Origin: Brachybacterium timonense
GTDB lineage: Bacteria; Actinomycetota; Actinomycetes; Actinomycetales; Dermabacteraceae
NCBI RefSeq assembly: GCF_900258505.1
Contig: NZ_LT984895.1
Span: 2,588,036-2,652,035 of the forward strand
Direction of reading: 5' to 3'
DNA length: 64,000 nucleotides
Part shown: one piece after another, positions 43,833-53,077 of the stretch
How the letters are laid out: each line of letters opens with the position of its first letter
Position numbering within the stretch: the stretch's first letter is position 1
Made by a program: the position numbers and the translations under genes
The notes under the pieces: generated by a model
Told to the model about the DNA's origin: nothing
Database searches by the model: none
Seen by the model: the letters and a program-made list of their open reading frames with translations, nothing else

Positions 43833-44501
43833 GTGGCACGCAGCGTGCGCGACAACAACGGGGTGCTCGTGATCGGGCTGGGGCGCTTCGGCGTCTCCAT
43901 CGCTCTGACTCTCGAGCAGCTCGGCACTGACGTGCTGGCCATCGACACCAAACCTGAGCTGGTGCAGAAGTACTCCACGGTGCTCACTCATGTGGTGGAG
44001 GCTGACGCCACGCAGATGGACACGCTCGCGCAGGTGGGTGCCGCCGACTTCTCCGTGGCGGTGGTGGGGGTGGGCACCTCGCTCGAGTCCAGCGTGCTGA
44101 TCACAGCGAACCTGGTGGATCTGGGCCGCCCGGTCATCTGGGCGAAGGCGATCTCGAATGCGCACGGCAAGATCCTCGAACGCATCGGCGCCCACCACGT
44201 GGTCTATCCGGAGGCCGACGCCGGCAAACGAGTGGCTCACCTGGTCAACGGTCGGCTGATGGACTTCATCGAGTTCGACGACGATTTCGCGATCGTGAAG
44301 ATGCGGCCGCCGCAGGAGATTCAGGGATTCACGCTCGCCCAGTCGGACATCCGCTCGAACTACGGGGTGACTGTAGTGGGCGTGAAGTCGCCGGGACGTG
44401 ACTTCACCTATGCCACCCCGGAGACGATGGTGGCGCCGCATGACGTGCTCATCGTCTCCGGGCACACCACGCTGATCGAGCGTTTCTCGAACCGGCCCTG
44501 A
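43833..44501 (+). CDS. Potassium uptake regulatory subunit TrkA/KtrA
   Basis: A 222-residue RCK protein: an N-terminal Rossmann domain with VLVIGLGRFGVSIA (nucleotide-binding glycines) and the acidic residue at the end of strand 2 (VLAIDTK), then a TrkA-C domain from about residue 140. It binds NAD(H) or ATP/ADP and gates the TrkH/KtrB channel. The GTG at 43833 is preferred because GAGGAGG is 4-5 nt upstream; the ATG at 43800 would add 11 non-family residues. An IS30 element begins 38 bp after the stop. Confidence 0.92.
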   Translation: MARSVRDNNGVLVIGLGRFGVSIALTLEQLGTDVLAIDTKPELVQKYSTVLTHVVEADATQMDTLAQVGAADFSVAVVGVGTSLESSVLITANLVDLGRPVIWAKAISNAHGKILERIGAHHVVYPEADAGKRVAHLVNGRLMDFIEFDDDFAIVKMRPPQEIQGFTLAQSDIRSNYGVTVVGVKSPGRDFTYATPETMVAPHDVLIVSGHTTLIERFSNRP

Positions 44502-44539
44502 CCCGAGCGAACCGACGGGAAAGACGCCGACGGAGACTG

Positions 44540-44567
44540 GGCGGATTCAACTGGTCGTTGCAACACC
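44540..44567 (+). repeat. IS30 left terminal inverted repeat
   Basis: 28 bp beginning GGCGGATTCAA and ending GTTGCAACACC; it differs from the right end at three central positions. Confidence 0.85.
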
Positions 44568-44585
44568 CTGTCAGAGAGGGTGGTC

Positions 44586-45983
44586 ATGGGTCGTCCAGCG
44601 GGATGGTTGAAGGAGCTCACGGGAAGGAATCCGATGATCTCGCCCGGGGCCCCATCGAGCAGGCGGAGCATCGAGCGAGAGTTCTGGGTGCGGATCGCCA
44701 GTGGGGCCTCGTCCGAGGATGCGGCGGCGGCGATCGGCGTGTCACCCGCGGTCGGGGCCCGCTGGTTCCGTCAAGGTGGCGGCATGCCGACGATCACGTT
44801 GTCCCCGCCAGGTGGACGGTACCTGTCATTCGCCGAGCGTGAAGAAATCGCGCTGATGCACTCCGGTGGTCTTGGTGTCCGCGAGATCGCACGCAGGCTC
44901 GGCCGGGATGCCTCGACGATCTCACGAGAGCTCCGCCGGAATGCGGCGACTCGGGGTGGGAAGCTCGAGTATCGGGCTTCGGTCGCACAGTGGAAGGCCG
45001 AACTGCTGGCCCGTCGCCCGAAGACCGCGAAGCTCGTAAGCAACCCAAGATTGCGCGAGTACGTTCAACAGCGCCTGGACGGGTGCCTGCGCTTGCCCGA
45101 CGGAACTTGTGTCGACGGACCCAAGGTGGCGGAGTGGAAGGGCCGGAACAAGCCGCGCCGGGGCGACCGGAAGTGGTCTCTGGCGTGGAGCCCGGAGCAG
45201 ATCGCTCAGCGAGTCAAGGTCGAGTTCCCCGATGATGAGAGCATGCGGATCAGTCACGAAGCGATATACCAGGCCCTCTACATCGAAGGGCGCGGAGCGC
45301 TCAGGCGTGAACTTGTCGCCGCGTTGCGGACCGGTCGATCACTGCGCAAGCCCAGAGCAAGGACGCGGAATAAGCCCCAGGGGCACGTCACTGCCGACGT
45401 CGTCATCTCCCAGCGGCCGGCCGAAGCCGCTGACCGGGCGGTGCCAGGCCATTGGGAAGGCGACTTGATCATCGGCACGAACCGATCTGCGATCGGCACC
45501 CTCGTCGAACGCAGCAGCCGCACGACGATACTGGTGCACCTGCCCCGCCTGCCTGGCTACGGCCAGCAGCCCCGAGAGAAGAACGGTCCGGCCCTGGCTG
45601 GCTACGGGGCCGGCGCGATGGCCCAGGCGCTGACCTCGTCAATCACGAACCTGCCGGCCCAATTACGCAAGACGCTGACCTGGGACCGTGGCAAAGAGCT
45701 CTCCGATCACGCGCAATTCTCGCTCGAGACGGGCACTCAGGTGTACTTCGCCGACCCCCACTCGCCGTGGCAGCGCCCGACGAACGAGAACACGAACGGG
45801 GTTCTGCGTCAGTACTTCCCGAAAGGCACAGATCTCACACGCTGGAGCGCACTGGAGCTCGAAGCCGTCGCATACACGCTCAACAACCGCCCCCGGAAAG
45901 TCCTCGGCTGGAGAACTCCCGCTGAGGTCTTCGCCGACCAGCTACACTCACTCGACAACACCGGTGTTGCAACCACCGATTGA
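44586..45983 (+). CDS. IS30-family transposase
   Basis: A 465-residue DDE transposase. Two helix-turn-helix regions are present: an N-terminal one (SSEDAAAAIGVSPAVGARWF) and the IS30 signature region LSFAEREEIALMHSGGLGVR followed by ARRLGRDASTISRELRRN. Catalytic residues lie in GHWEGDLIIG (first Asp), LTWDRGKEL (second Asp) and RPTNENTNGVLRQYFPKGTD (Glu). Length is at the long end for the family because of the extra N-terminal domain. The ATG at 44586 has GAGAGG about 6 nt upstream; GTG at 44580 overlaps that site. No frameshift or stop is seen, so it is probably active. Confidence 0.93.
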   Translation: MGRPAGWLKELTGRNPMISPGAPSSRRSIEREFWVRIASGASSEDAAAAIGVSPAVGARWFRQGGGMPTITLSPPGGRYLSFAEREEIALMHSGGLGVREIARRLGRDASTISRELRRNAATRGGKLEYRASVAQWKAELLARRPKTAKLVSNPRLREYVQQRLDGCLRLPDGTCVDGPKVAEWKGRNKPRRGDRKWSLAWSPEQIAQRVKVEFPDDESMRISHEAIYQALYIEGRGALRRELVAALRTGRSLRKPRARTRNKPQGHVTADVVISQRPAEAADRAVPGHWEGDLIIGTNRSAIGTLVERSSRTTILVHLPRLPGYGQQPREKNGPALAGYGAGAMAQALTSSITNLPAQLRKTLTWDRGKELSDHAQFSLETGTQVYFADPHSPWQRPTNENTNGVLRQYFPKGTDLTRWSALELEAVAYTLNNRPRKVLGWRTPAEVFADQLHSLDNTGVATTD

Positions 45984-45990
45984 ATCCGCC
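45963..45990 (-). repeat. IS30 right terminal inverted repeat
   Basis: Reverse complement of the left end over 28 bp with three mismatches; it overlaps the last codons of the transposase. Confidence 0.85.
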
Positions 45991-46116
45991 CTGTCCCCCG
46001 CCGTGGTGACCGACGGAGAGGACGCCGCAGGCGTGTAGACCCCGGCGGAGAGAGGGCGCGCAGGAGGAATGCCGCACCGTGGACGGGCACTCACGCGCCG
46101 GCCACGGCGGGCACCG

Positions 46117-46974
46117 TCAGCCCTCGGTGAGCTCGCGCGACCGCTCTGCGGAGGCCTGCATGGCACTCGCCACACCGGCACGCACACCCAGCCGCTCCAG
46201 AACAGCGAGGCCCTCGACCGTCGTGCCGCCGGGGCTGGAGACGCCGTTCTTCGCGACCGCCGGGTGCTCGCCGGTCTGCTGAAGCATGGTGGCGGCGCCG
46301 CGCACGGTCTGCTGCACGAGCCGGGACGCGAGATCGCGGCGCAGCCCGAGCCGCACGGCTTCATCGGTCATGGCCTCGATCAGGGAGAAGACGAAGCCGG
46401 ACAGGGATCCTGCAGCGCCGATGAAGGCGTGCACCTGGTCTTCGGTGATGTCGACGACCACGCCGGCGGCGGAGAACAGATCGTGCGCAAGGTCGTGGAG
46501 GCGCTCGTCCACGCGGGAGCCGTGCATGAGGCCCACAGCGCCCTCCCCCACGCTGATCGGCGTGTTCGGCATGGCGCGCAGCACCGGCTGTCCATCCGGC
46601 AGAGCGTTCTCGATGTCTGCGATGGTCACGGCAGCGGCCAAGGAGATCACGATCGTCTCGGGCCGCAGCTTGTCGCGCACCTGCAGCAGCTGGTCGAGGA
46701 TCTGGTGCGGTTTCACACCGAGCACGAGAACGTCGGCGGTGCCGGCAGCCTTGTCGCGGTCAGCAGCGGTGGCGTCGAGCTCGCGGGCGGCGGCCTCTGA
46801 GCTGTCCCGGCTGGAGTTCACCACGAGCAGGTGGTGGCGTGGCACGCCGGCGGCGCGCAGTGCGCGCACGACGGCGCCGCCCATATTCCCGGCGCCGAGC
46901 ACCGTGATGGTGAGGTCGGGGAGGTCCGGGATGGTGGCGGTGTCAGCGGGGCGGGGGCTGGTGCGGTCGCTCAT
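46117..46974 (-). CDS. proC: Pyrroline-5-carboxylate reductase
   Basis: A 285-residue NAD(P)H-dependent enzyme for the last step of proline synthesis. The Rossmann motif ITVLGAGNMGGAVVRAL lies at about residues 22-38, VLGVKPHQ and RAMPNTPISVGEGAVGL follow, and the signature GAAGSLSGFVFSLIEAMTDE and SPGGTTVEGLAVLE of the dimerisation domain complete it. TACGCT lies 6 nt before the ATG; GGAGG adjacent to the ATG is too close to act. proA and proB are not in the window. Confidence 0.94.
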   Translation of the reverse strand: MSDRTSPRPADTATIPDLPDLTITVLGAGNMGGAVVRALRAAGVPRHHLLVVNSSRDSSEAAARELDATAADRDKAAGTADVLVLGVKPHQILDQLLQVRDKLRPETIVISLAAAVTIADIENALPDGQPVLRAMPNTPISVGEGAVGLMHGSRVDERLHDLAHDLFSAAGVVVDITEDQVHAFIGAAGSLSGFVFSLIEAMTDEAVRLGLRRDLASRLVQQTVRGAATMLQQTGEHPAVAKNGVSSPGGTTVEGLAVLERLGVRAGVASAMQASAERSRELTEG

Positions 46975-46980
46975 GCCTCC

Positions 46981-46986
46981 AGCGTA
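46981..46986 (-). promoter_or_regulatory. Leaderless -10 element of proC (TACGCT)
   Basis: TACGCT on the minus strand ends 6 nt before the proC ATG, in the 35-bp gap after the preceding gene. Confidence 0.5.
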
Positions 46987-47009
46987 GGGGCATGCCGCGG
47001 GGCATCTGC

Positions 47010-47294
47010 TCAGGAGCCGCGGCCCCAGTGGGGTGGAACGTCACGCAGCAGCTCGGCTTCATGAGCGTCCTTCGCGGTGGCGCCGCGGGGCTGCTCGGGG
47101 CTGTCCCAGGTGATCGGCTTACCGGTGAGCGACGAGATCACGACACGGCGTGTTGCTGGCCGGACATCGTCACGGCTGTCTGTCGCGGAGGACTGAGCAG
47201 TATCCGATGTGCAGGCCGGCTCTGCCGGCTGAGCACCGTCGGTGGACCAAGAAGGCTCGGAGGGGCGACGGTGCTCGGGCTGCTCGGTGCTCAC
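47010..47294 (-). CDS. Hypothetical 94-residue protein coupled to the helicase-like gene
   Basis: The first 45 residues are polar and probably disordered. The second half is more conserved-looking (TRRVVISSLTGKPITWDSPE, then HEAELLRDVPPHWGRGS). No known domain is recognised. The GTG start overlaps the stop of the 1585-residue helicase-like gene (GTGA), so the two are translationally coupled and probably function together. proC follows 35 bp downstream under its own promoter. Confidence 0.6.
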   Translation of the reverse strand: MSTEQPEHRRPSEPSWSTDGAQPAEPACTSDTAQSSATDSRDDVRPATRRVVISSLTGKPITWDSPEQPRGATAKDAHEAELLRDVPPHWGRGS

Positions 47295-50200
47295 TGTCGT
47301 TCCTGATAGCGGCGGATGGCGCTCGCGACGGACACGTCCAACAGAACGGAACGCTGTTCGAAGCCCAGGAAGGCACGCACCTCGGCGGCGAGCTGGTCCT
47401 CGAGCCGGGCGCGCCCATCAGAGCAGACGTACTCCACCACCGCGTCGAAGTCCTCACTGGAGTAGAACGACAGCGGGTGTCCGGCGGGGATCTGCGGGCG
47501 CGGCAGACGGTGGCGGATGGTGCCCGCTCCGGTGGGGCCGCCGCCTGCTTCGTCGGCGAGCGCGAAGGTCAGGGCGCGGTCCACGGCGCGGCGGATCCGC
47601 TCCGCTTCCCCGTCGGGGTCGATGAACAGCGCCCAGGACCACACGCGTTCAGTGGTCCATCCCACCGCCTCGAGACGCTCGGCACGCAGCCGGTCACGTT
47701 CGCGCTGGCTAGCGGTGGCAACGTACCGCTCACCATCGGTGTCGACGGCCACCAGCAGTCGGCCCGGCAGACTCGGATGCCCAAGCGCCAGTTCGATGCG
47801 CTCTCCATCAAGCCCGAAGTCGTGCTCGACCAGCAGGCCCAGGCGGGCGAGGCGATCGGCCAGATCGCGCACGAGAGCATCGGTCTCCAGTTCGCGGCGC
47901 GGCTGATCGCTGGCAGGCTCGGGGTCGGCAGTCTCTGCTGGTTCCTCGGCGGTGCCGGCGGGGTCGTCGGCGCTGCCGACGGGTTCCGCGGCGCTGTCCG
48001 CCGCACTGTGAGAGCCAGTGCCTGCCGACTGGCCGTCGGCCACGTCGCCTGCGGGCTCGGCATTCTCGTCCCGCGCGCTCTGGGAGGAGCTATCGGCGTT
48101 CTCCTCGTCGGCCCCGCCATCACGGGGCTGTCCGTCGGCCGACTCATCGGATGTGCCGTCTGCGTCCGCACCGCTTTCACGTCGTGCAAGCGCCGCCTCG
48201 ATCGCGGCATCGAGATCATCGTCGGACAGCTCGTTCTCGTCCGCTGTCTCCGCTGCGTCCGCGGCGTCAGCGGGGGCCTGCGCTGGAGCGGAACTGACGT
48301 TGGCCGCATCGGTCTGCTGCGTGCCGAACGTGGGGATGTCCCGAGCCGTCTCATCCCCAGAATCCACGGGAGCGGCCTGCTCGCTGCCCACGCGCTGCGC
48401 GGTGCGCGGCACGACCGGCACGTCATTGCCGCCGCGCAGAACCCACAGAAGGGCACGCAGATCACGGGCACCTTCGGTGCGCAGCCGAGCCGGGTCCAGG
48501 TCCTCGACGCCAATGGCGCTGACCACGGTGACACGGCCACGAGCGCGGGTGAGCACCGTGGCGAGCGCTTTGCGTCCAGTAGGTTCAGACAGCGGACCGA
48601 AGGAGTGCAGCAGGCGGCCGTGCGGGGTCTTCCCGAAGCCGATCGACACGATGGTGTCATCGCGCAGAATGCTCGATGCGTGCACAGCGGGCACCACGGT
48701 GAAGAACTCCTCCGCATCAGGCGCAAAGAAGTCACGCAACGCCGGGATCACAGAAACGGTCTGCATGACGCGCTCCATGACGCGCCGGGCGTGCTCCGGC
48801 GTCAGGGTGAGCACGGCGAGGGACCGCTCGGGCCGGGTGCGGGCATGCTCGATCACCAGATCAGTGACACGACGCAGCTCCGCTTCAGTGCTCTCGACGT
48901 ACTCAGCGCCCTCGACCACAGGGCCGCGACCGTTGTCCACCATGATCAGCCGATCAGGATCCAGGGGGATCGGCCCGGGCATGGCACGAACCTCACCGGC
49001 GAGCGCGCGGCGCTGGGCGAAGAGGCGAGCTCCCTCGGTGGCGGGGCGGGGATCGTGGAGCACCTCCACATGCGGGGCGATCTCCAGCATGTCGTCCAGC
49101 AGGCAGGGCTGATCACCGCCGTACTCGAGCGGGTCACCCACCACAACGGTGCGGGTGCCGCGCACGATCGCTGGCAGAGCTGCGGCGGTGGGCAGACGCC
49201 CGCCGTCGGCGATGATCACCACGTCCACGTGGCGGCCGCGCGGCAGCACCATCGGCACCAGGTACGGGGAGGCGAGCCAGGCGGGCCGGGCGCGGAAGAG
49301 GATGTCCTCGTACTTTGCAGTCAGATCTCGTACGGACACGGTCGAGGACCGGGCGAGCTCCGCGATAGCAGCGCGGGAGGTGTCCGGGTAGCGCTTCATG
49401 GTGGAGACCAGCACCTCGTCGGCAGCCGCATGAATCCGCGGCGCCGCATCGGCCAAGTACTGGGCATCCAGGCGACGGAAGCGTTCGGCCACCTGCGACA
49501 GGGACGTGCCGTCGTACTGGGAGATGGTGGGCTCGGCGCCAGCAATCAGCTCCAGCACGCTACGCCACCAGGCAAGCTCCAACTCGGAGTCAACGTCCTC
49601 GCGGGACACGCGGCGGGCACGCAGATCCTCCACGAGCTCGCCCAAGCCGTCGAAGTCCAGACGGCGCAGCAGTGTCGTGCGGCGCGGCAGATCGGCGAGG
49701 TCGTCAGCGTCGGTGTCCAGGGCGTGCAGGCGACGCTCGACTTCCTCCAGGTCGGTGCGCAGCAGGCCGTCGCCAGCCGCGGTGCCGTCCAGCAGCACCG
49801 CGAGTTCATCCACGGCACGCTGGGTCTGAGATACCGCCCGGTGCGCGACCTCGAGTCGTTCCGGAAGCATCGGCACCGCGTCGACGTCGATCGCCTCGCG
49901 GCGCCAATCGGTCAGCAACCTCGCAGCCTCTGTGAGGGAGCCGTGCAGATCCGGGGCCACAGCGGTGGGGCGTTGCAGTGCGCTGGCTCGACGCACAAGG
50001 CGCCGGCGTACGTTCCAGCCGAGCGTGACGCCATGCTCGGCACGCCAGGCCTTGTCGGCGGTGGCGGGGACCATCTCCTCGAGCTCGGCACGGAACACGG
50101 CGGGCTGGAACACTGCGAGGGTTTCACGGGCGCGGTCAATCAGGGCCAGGCGCGCCACGGCTTCATCGAGAGTTGTCGCCTCACGCAGGCCGATATCGCC

Positions 50201-52048
50201 GCCGGTAGCACGCAGTGCGCGATGCAGCCGCGGCAGCAGGTCCTCACGCAGATCAGTGACGAGCGTGCGGGCACGTTCGGCCTGCGTGTCGGAGGAGATC
50301 TGCGCGCCGTACCAGGCGGACTTCTCCGGGCCGGCATCGAGCACACCGGCATCCGAGGCTTCGCGCAGGGCATCGGCATAGCGTGCACGATCCTCGCCAA
50401 TCATGGAGGCAGCCACCTCGGGACGCAGCCGCACGGTGGTCACCGGCGCAGGATCCCGACGGGTCAGAGCTGCGAGCGCGGAGATCGCGTCATGCGCGGA
50501 GACCCCCCAGGGCTGCTGGGTGCGGTGCATCGCCTCCACATGCCCGGTGAGGATGCTGCGGGCCTCCTCGAGCCCTTCCGGTTCCGCGGCATCCGCGTCG
50601 GTCAGACCGTGGGAGCCGGCGCGGCGCAGGCTGCGCAGCAGGGCCGCGGAGGCATTGCGCTGCAGTGACGGGTCCGGCGACAGGTCGAAGACGAGCTCCT
50701 CGAGGTCACGCTGCCGGGCGACCTCGACGAGCTGGGCGAGGTTGCGGCGGCGTTGGGAGACGATCAGCACGCTGCGGCCGCGGGCGTTGAGTTCGGCGGC
50801 AAGGTTCACCACGAGGTCGAGCCCGTCGGTGCCGGGAGCGACCGCTGCCGCCACGTCATCCCCCGCGAGGACGTGTTCGAGCACGCGCCGGTGGTCCTGA
50901 TCCACGACGGCCACCAGATCGTTCTCGGGGATTCGCGGCAGCAGCTCGGGGTCCTGGGCGAGGGCGCGGGTGCGTTCACGCAGCGCCTGCCGGGCCGGTT
51001 CGACGCCCGCGAGCGCCGCGACCAGGTCGTGGCTGGCCCAGTCCTCCGGGTTCTCCGCGAGGTCACCGGCCACGGAGCCGGCGGCGTCCATGAGGTTGCC
51101 CACCACGAGGGCGTGGACGATGCGGAAGCCGGGGAGCGGCTGCCCGAGGGCGCGGAAGGCGTCGAGCACGGGGTTCGGGTCGAAGCCGTGGGCGCTGTCC
51201 GTCGTGGCCAGCAGTGCCCGGGCGTCGACGGCCACACCGGCCTCGCGCAGGGCCCGCAGGAGTACGGGGTTGAGCTCTGAGGTGGCGTCGAGGTCGAGGT
51301 CGACGTCTTCGCGGGCGTTGCCGCGCAGGCGCAGCGTGATCGGGCGGATCAGTACCGGGGCATGGATCGGCTCCGACCCGTCGTCGGGCTCCCAGATCGC
51401 TTCACCGATACCCAGGTGACAGGTGGTCAGACCCACCTCCTCCGCGTACCGTTCGGCGGTTTCGCGGATCGTGCGGGCATGCGCTCGTGCGTCGGCGAGC
51501 GCGCCGACCTCGCGCACGAGCGAGGACAGTCGCGTCGGCCCGCGGCCAGCGAGCAGCTGCGCAAGGCCCGAGGGGTGGCAGTGGGTGAGGTCCAGCACGG
51601 CCGGGCCGGACCGCATCTGGGTGAGGAACGACGGTGTGCTCGCACCGCCGGTGATGTCGTGTGTCCAGGTGTCCAGGGCGTCGGCGACCACGTCTTCGCG
51701 GCTGAGCGGGGTGTGCTCGCGGGGGCGCGCGGGCAGATCGTCTTCGTCTTGGATGGGGGCGATGCCGGCGTCGGTGTCGTCTTCACGCGGTTCGACGGTG
51801 TAGTCGACGTCCGTGCTGTGCGGGCTGTGGTGCCGACCGGAGCGGGATATGTCGGTGTTCGGACGCTCGTAGCCTGCCGCGGCGGGGCGGTCAGCTCCGG
51901 CGGGGCCATCAGCATCGCGTGACGGGGCGGCGTTGCCGTTGGAGTCGGCTGCTGACGAGGTCTGCGCCGTGCCGATCGGGGCCTCGGGCTGCTGGGTCCC
52001 GTGGCTGTCCCGGTTCTCGCGTCGCGCGCGCCGAAAGATGCTCCACAT
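47291..52048 (-). CDS. Giant SF1-helicase-like protein with degenerate ATPase motifs and a REase-like C-terminus
   Basis: A 1585-residue cytoplasmic protein. After a disordered N-terminus (1-115) comes a conserved domain, then a UPF1/DNA2-like helicase core from about residue 375. The Q-like segment DQDHRRVLEHVLAGDDV is followed by the Walker A position reading VAPGTDGL where GPPGTGKS/T is expected, so the lysine is lost (residues 403-410). The Walker B region reads VVIIADGG instead of DEAS; motif III-like VVVGDPLEYGGD and later motifs (TVLTRARGRVTVV) remain. An acidic Ala/Asp-rich linker (about 1255-1390) precedes a REase-like segment (RLRAERLEAVGWTTERVWSW) resembling the actinobacterial MTES_1575 fold. 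It likely binds nucleic acid without normal ATP hydrolysis. Possible leaderless TAGCGT 8 nt upstream. Confidence 0.65.
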   Translation of the reverse strand: MWSIFRRARRENRDSHGTQQPEAPIGTAQTSSAADSNGNAAPSRDADGPAGADRPAAAGYERPNTDISRSGRHHSPHSTDVDYTVEPREDDTDAGIAPIQDEDDLPARPREHTPLSREDVVADALDTWTHDITGGASTPSFLTQMRSGPAVLDLTHCHPSGLAQLLAGRGPTRLSSLVREVGALADARAHARTIRETAERYAEEVGLTTCHLGIGEAIWEPDDGSEPIHAPVLIRPITLRLRGNAREDVDLDLDATSELNPVLLRALREAGVAVDARALLATTDSAHGFDPNPVLDAFRALGQPLPGFRIVHALVVGNLMDAAGSVAGDLAENPEDWASHDLVAALAGVEPARQALRERTRALAQDPELLPRIPENDLVAVVDQDHRRVLEHVLAGDDVAAAVAPGTDGLDLVVNLAAELNARGRSVLIVSQRRRNLAQLVEVARQRDLEELVFDLSPDPSLQRNASAALLRSLRRAGSHGLTDADAAEPEGLEEARSILTGHVEAMHRTQQPWGVSAHDAISALAALTRRDPAPVTTVRLRPEVAASMIGEDRARYADALREASDAGVLDAGPEKSAWYGAQISSDTQAERARTLVTDLREDLLPRLHRALRATGGDIGLREATTLDEAVARLALIDRARETLAVFQPAVFRAELEEMVPATADKAWRAEHGVTLGWNVRRRLVRRASALQRPTAVAPDLHGSLTEAARLLTDWRREAIDVDAVPMLPERLEVAHRAVSQTQRAVDELAVLLDGTAAGDGLLRTDLEEVERRLHALDTDADDLADLPRRTTLLRRLDFDGLGELVEDLRARRVSREDVDSELELAWWRSVLELIAGAEPTISQYDGTSLSQVAERFRRLDAQYLADAAPRIHAAADEVLVSTMKRYPDTSRAAIAELARSSTVSVRDLTAKYEDILFRARPAWLASPYLVPMVLPRGRHVDVVIIADGGRLPTAAALPAIVRGTRTVVVGDPLEYGGDQPCLLDDMLEIAPHVEVLHDPRPATEGARLFAQRRALAGEVRAMPGPIPLDPDRLIMVDNGRGPVVEGAEYVESTEAELRRVTDLVIEHARTRPERSLAVLTLTPEHARRVMERVMQTVSVIPALRDFFAPDAEEFFTVVPAVHASSILRDDTIVSIGFGKTPHGRLLHSFGPLSEPTGRKALATVLTRARGRVTVVSAIGVEDLDPARLRTEGARDLRALLWVLRGGNDVPVVPRTAQRVGSEQAAPVDSGDETARDIPTFGTQQTDAANVSSAPAQAPADAADAAETADENELSDDDLDAAIEAALARRESGADADGTSDESADGQPRDGGADEENADSSSQSARDENAEPAGDVADGQSAGTGSHSAADSAAEPVGSADDPAGTAEEPAETADPEPASDQPRRELETDALVRDLADRLARLGLLVEHDFGLDGERIELALGHPSLPGRLLVAVDTDGERYVATASQRERDRLRAERLEAVGWTTERVWSWALFIDPDGEAERIRRAVDRALTFALADEAGGGPTGAGTIRHRLPRPQIPAGHPLSFYSSEDFDAVVEYVCSDGRARLEDQLAAEVRAFLGFEQRSVLLDVSVASAIRRYQERQ

Positions 52049-52098
52049 GGTCCGTCACGCTACCGGTCATGCGGGTCGCGACCGGGGAGGCGTGCCGG

Positions 52099-52914
52099 TC
52101 AGACGGTGTGCAGTCGCACCTCATGCTCCCGCAGCACGTCACACAGGGCGGGGTCAGGAGTGCCCGAGAGCACCAGGTCGGTGAGGGCAGCAAGCGGGCA
52201 GATCCCGGCGAGCGCGCGCACTCCCACCTTGTCGGCTGTGGCAAGCCCCACCACGCGCCGCGCGTGGCCGATCATGACGCGGGTCACGGCTGCTTCGGCT
52301 TCGGAGTGGCAGGTGAGCCCGGCGTCGACGTCCACGCCGATGGTGCCCACGAACATGGTGTCCAGCCACAGGTCGCGCATGGTGGCGGTGGCGAGCGGCC
52401 CGGTGAGCTCGAATGAGTAGGGCTCGGCCACGCCCCCGAGCACCACGGTGCGCACGTTCGGTCGCAGCACAGCCTCGGTAGCGATGTTCAGGGCGGCACA
52501 GACGACGGTCAGGCCGGCGCGGCCGTCGTCGGTTTCCAGGTCGGCGCGGCCCACGATGCGACGCGCGGTGGAGGTGGTGGTGCGGCCGCCGTTGAAGCCG
52601 ACGATCTGGCCGGGCGTCACCAAGGCCGCGGCTGCGGTGGCGACGCGTTCCCTATCCGCTGCGGCGGTGTCGGTGGAGCGCGGCACGGTGGCGAGGGAGT
52701 AGGCGACGTCGATTGCGACGATCCCGCCGTGGGTGCGGCGGGCGAGCTGCGCGCGCTCCATCTCCACGAAGTCGCGCCGCACCGTGGACTCGCTGATGCC
52801 CAGCTGCTGGGCCACGTCATGGACGCTGAGGCGCTTGGTGCTCTGCAAGAGGGTGAGCACGGTGTCCCAGCGGGCGGCCTTGTCGCGATGCTCGGGTGCG
52901 GATGTCGGATTCAC
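52099..52914 (-). CDS. DeoR/GlpR-family transcriptional regulator
   Basis: A 271-residue regulator. The N-terminal DeoR helix-turn-helix is RLSVHDVAQQLGISESTVRR (about residues 28-47) followed by DFVEMERAQLARRTHGG. The C-terminal sugar-phosphate isomerase-like sensor domain contains IVGFNGGRTTTSTAR, the TMFVGTIGVDVDAGLTCHSE motif and ATADKVGV. Such proteins usually repress sugar or nucleoside catabolic genes and respond to a phosphosugar. No target operon is adjacent. The start is GTG with GATACT 7 nt upstream. Confidence 0.88.
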   Translation of the reverse strand: MNPTSAPEHRDKAARWDTVLTLLQSTKRLSVHDVAQQLGISESTVRRDFVEMERAQLARRTHGGIVAIDVAYSLATVPRSTDTAAADRERVATAAAALVTPGQIVGFNGGRTTTSTARRIVGRADLETDDGRAGLTVVCAALNIATEAVLRPNVRTVVLGGVAEPYSFELTGPLATATMRDLWLDTMFVGTIGVDVDAGLTCHSEAEAAVTRVMIGHARRVVGLATADKVGVRALAGICPLAALTDLVLSGTPDPALCDVLREHEVRLHTV

Positions 52915-52921
52915 GCGGCTC

Positions 52922-52927
52922 AGTATC
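52922..52927 (-). promoter_or_regulatory. Leaderless -10 element of the DeoR-family gene (GATACT)
   Basis: GATACT on the minus strand ends 7 nt before the GTG at 52914. Confidence 0.4.
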
Positions 52928-53077
52928 GCGTAGTCGCGCGCGTACGGTGCACGATATGCGCAACCTTCGTCGCGCGATCATGACCGAATCGAGGCGCTCT
53001 ATGCGCGATTGCGCGTGAATCGCTGCATGAATCTCGTCAGATTGTTTTCTCGTCGTAACCAGCTTGTGTCCCGCACC

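Larger units (their letters stand above)
44540..45990 (+). mobile_element. Complete IS30-family insertion sequence (1451 bp)
   Basis: Bounded by 28-bp imperfect terminal inverted repeats and containing one full-length transposase gene. The three bases before the left end (CTG, 44537-44539) are repeated directly after the right end (CTG, 45991-45993), matching the 2-3 bp target duplication of this family. The element sits between the ends of trkA and proC and breaks no recognised gene. Its intact state suggests recent arrival. Confidence 0.88.

Noticed and set aside
47150..50668. A 1172-codon open frame on the plus strand opposite the helicase-like gene
   Set aside because: It is antisense to a frame with clear protein motifs, has no recognisable domains, and its composition (Gly/His/Arg/Gln rich) is typical of shadow frames in high-GC DNA.
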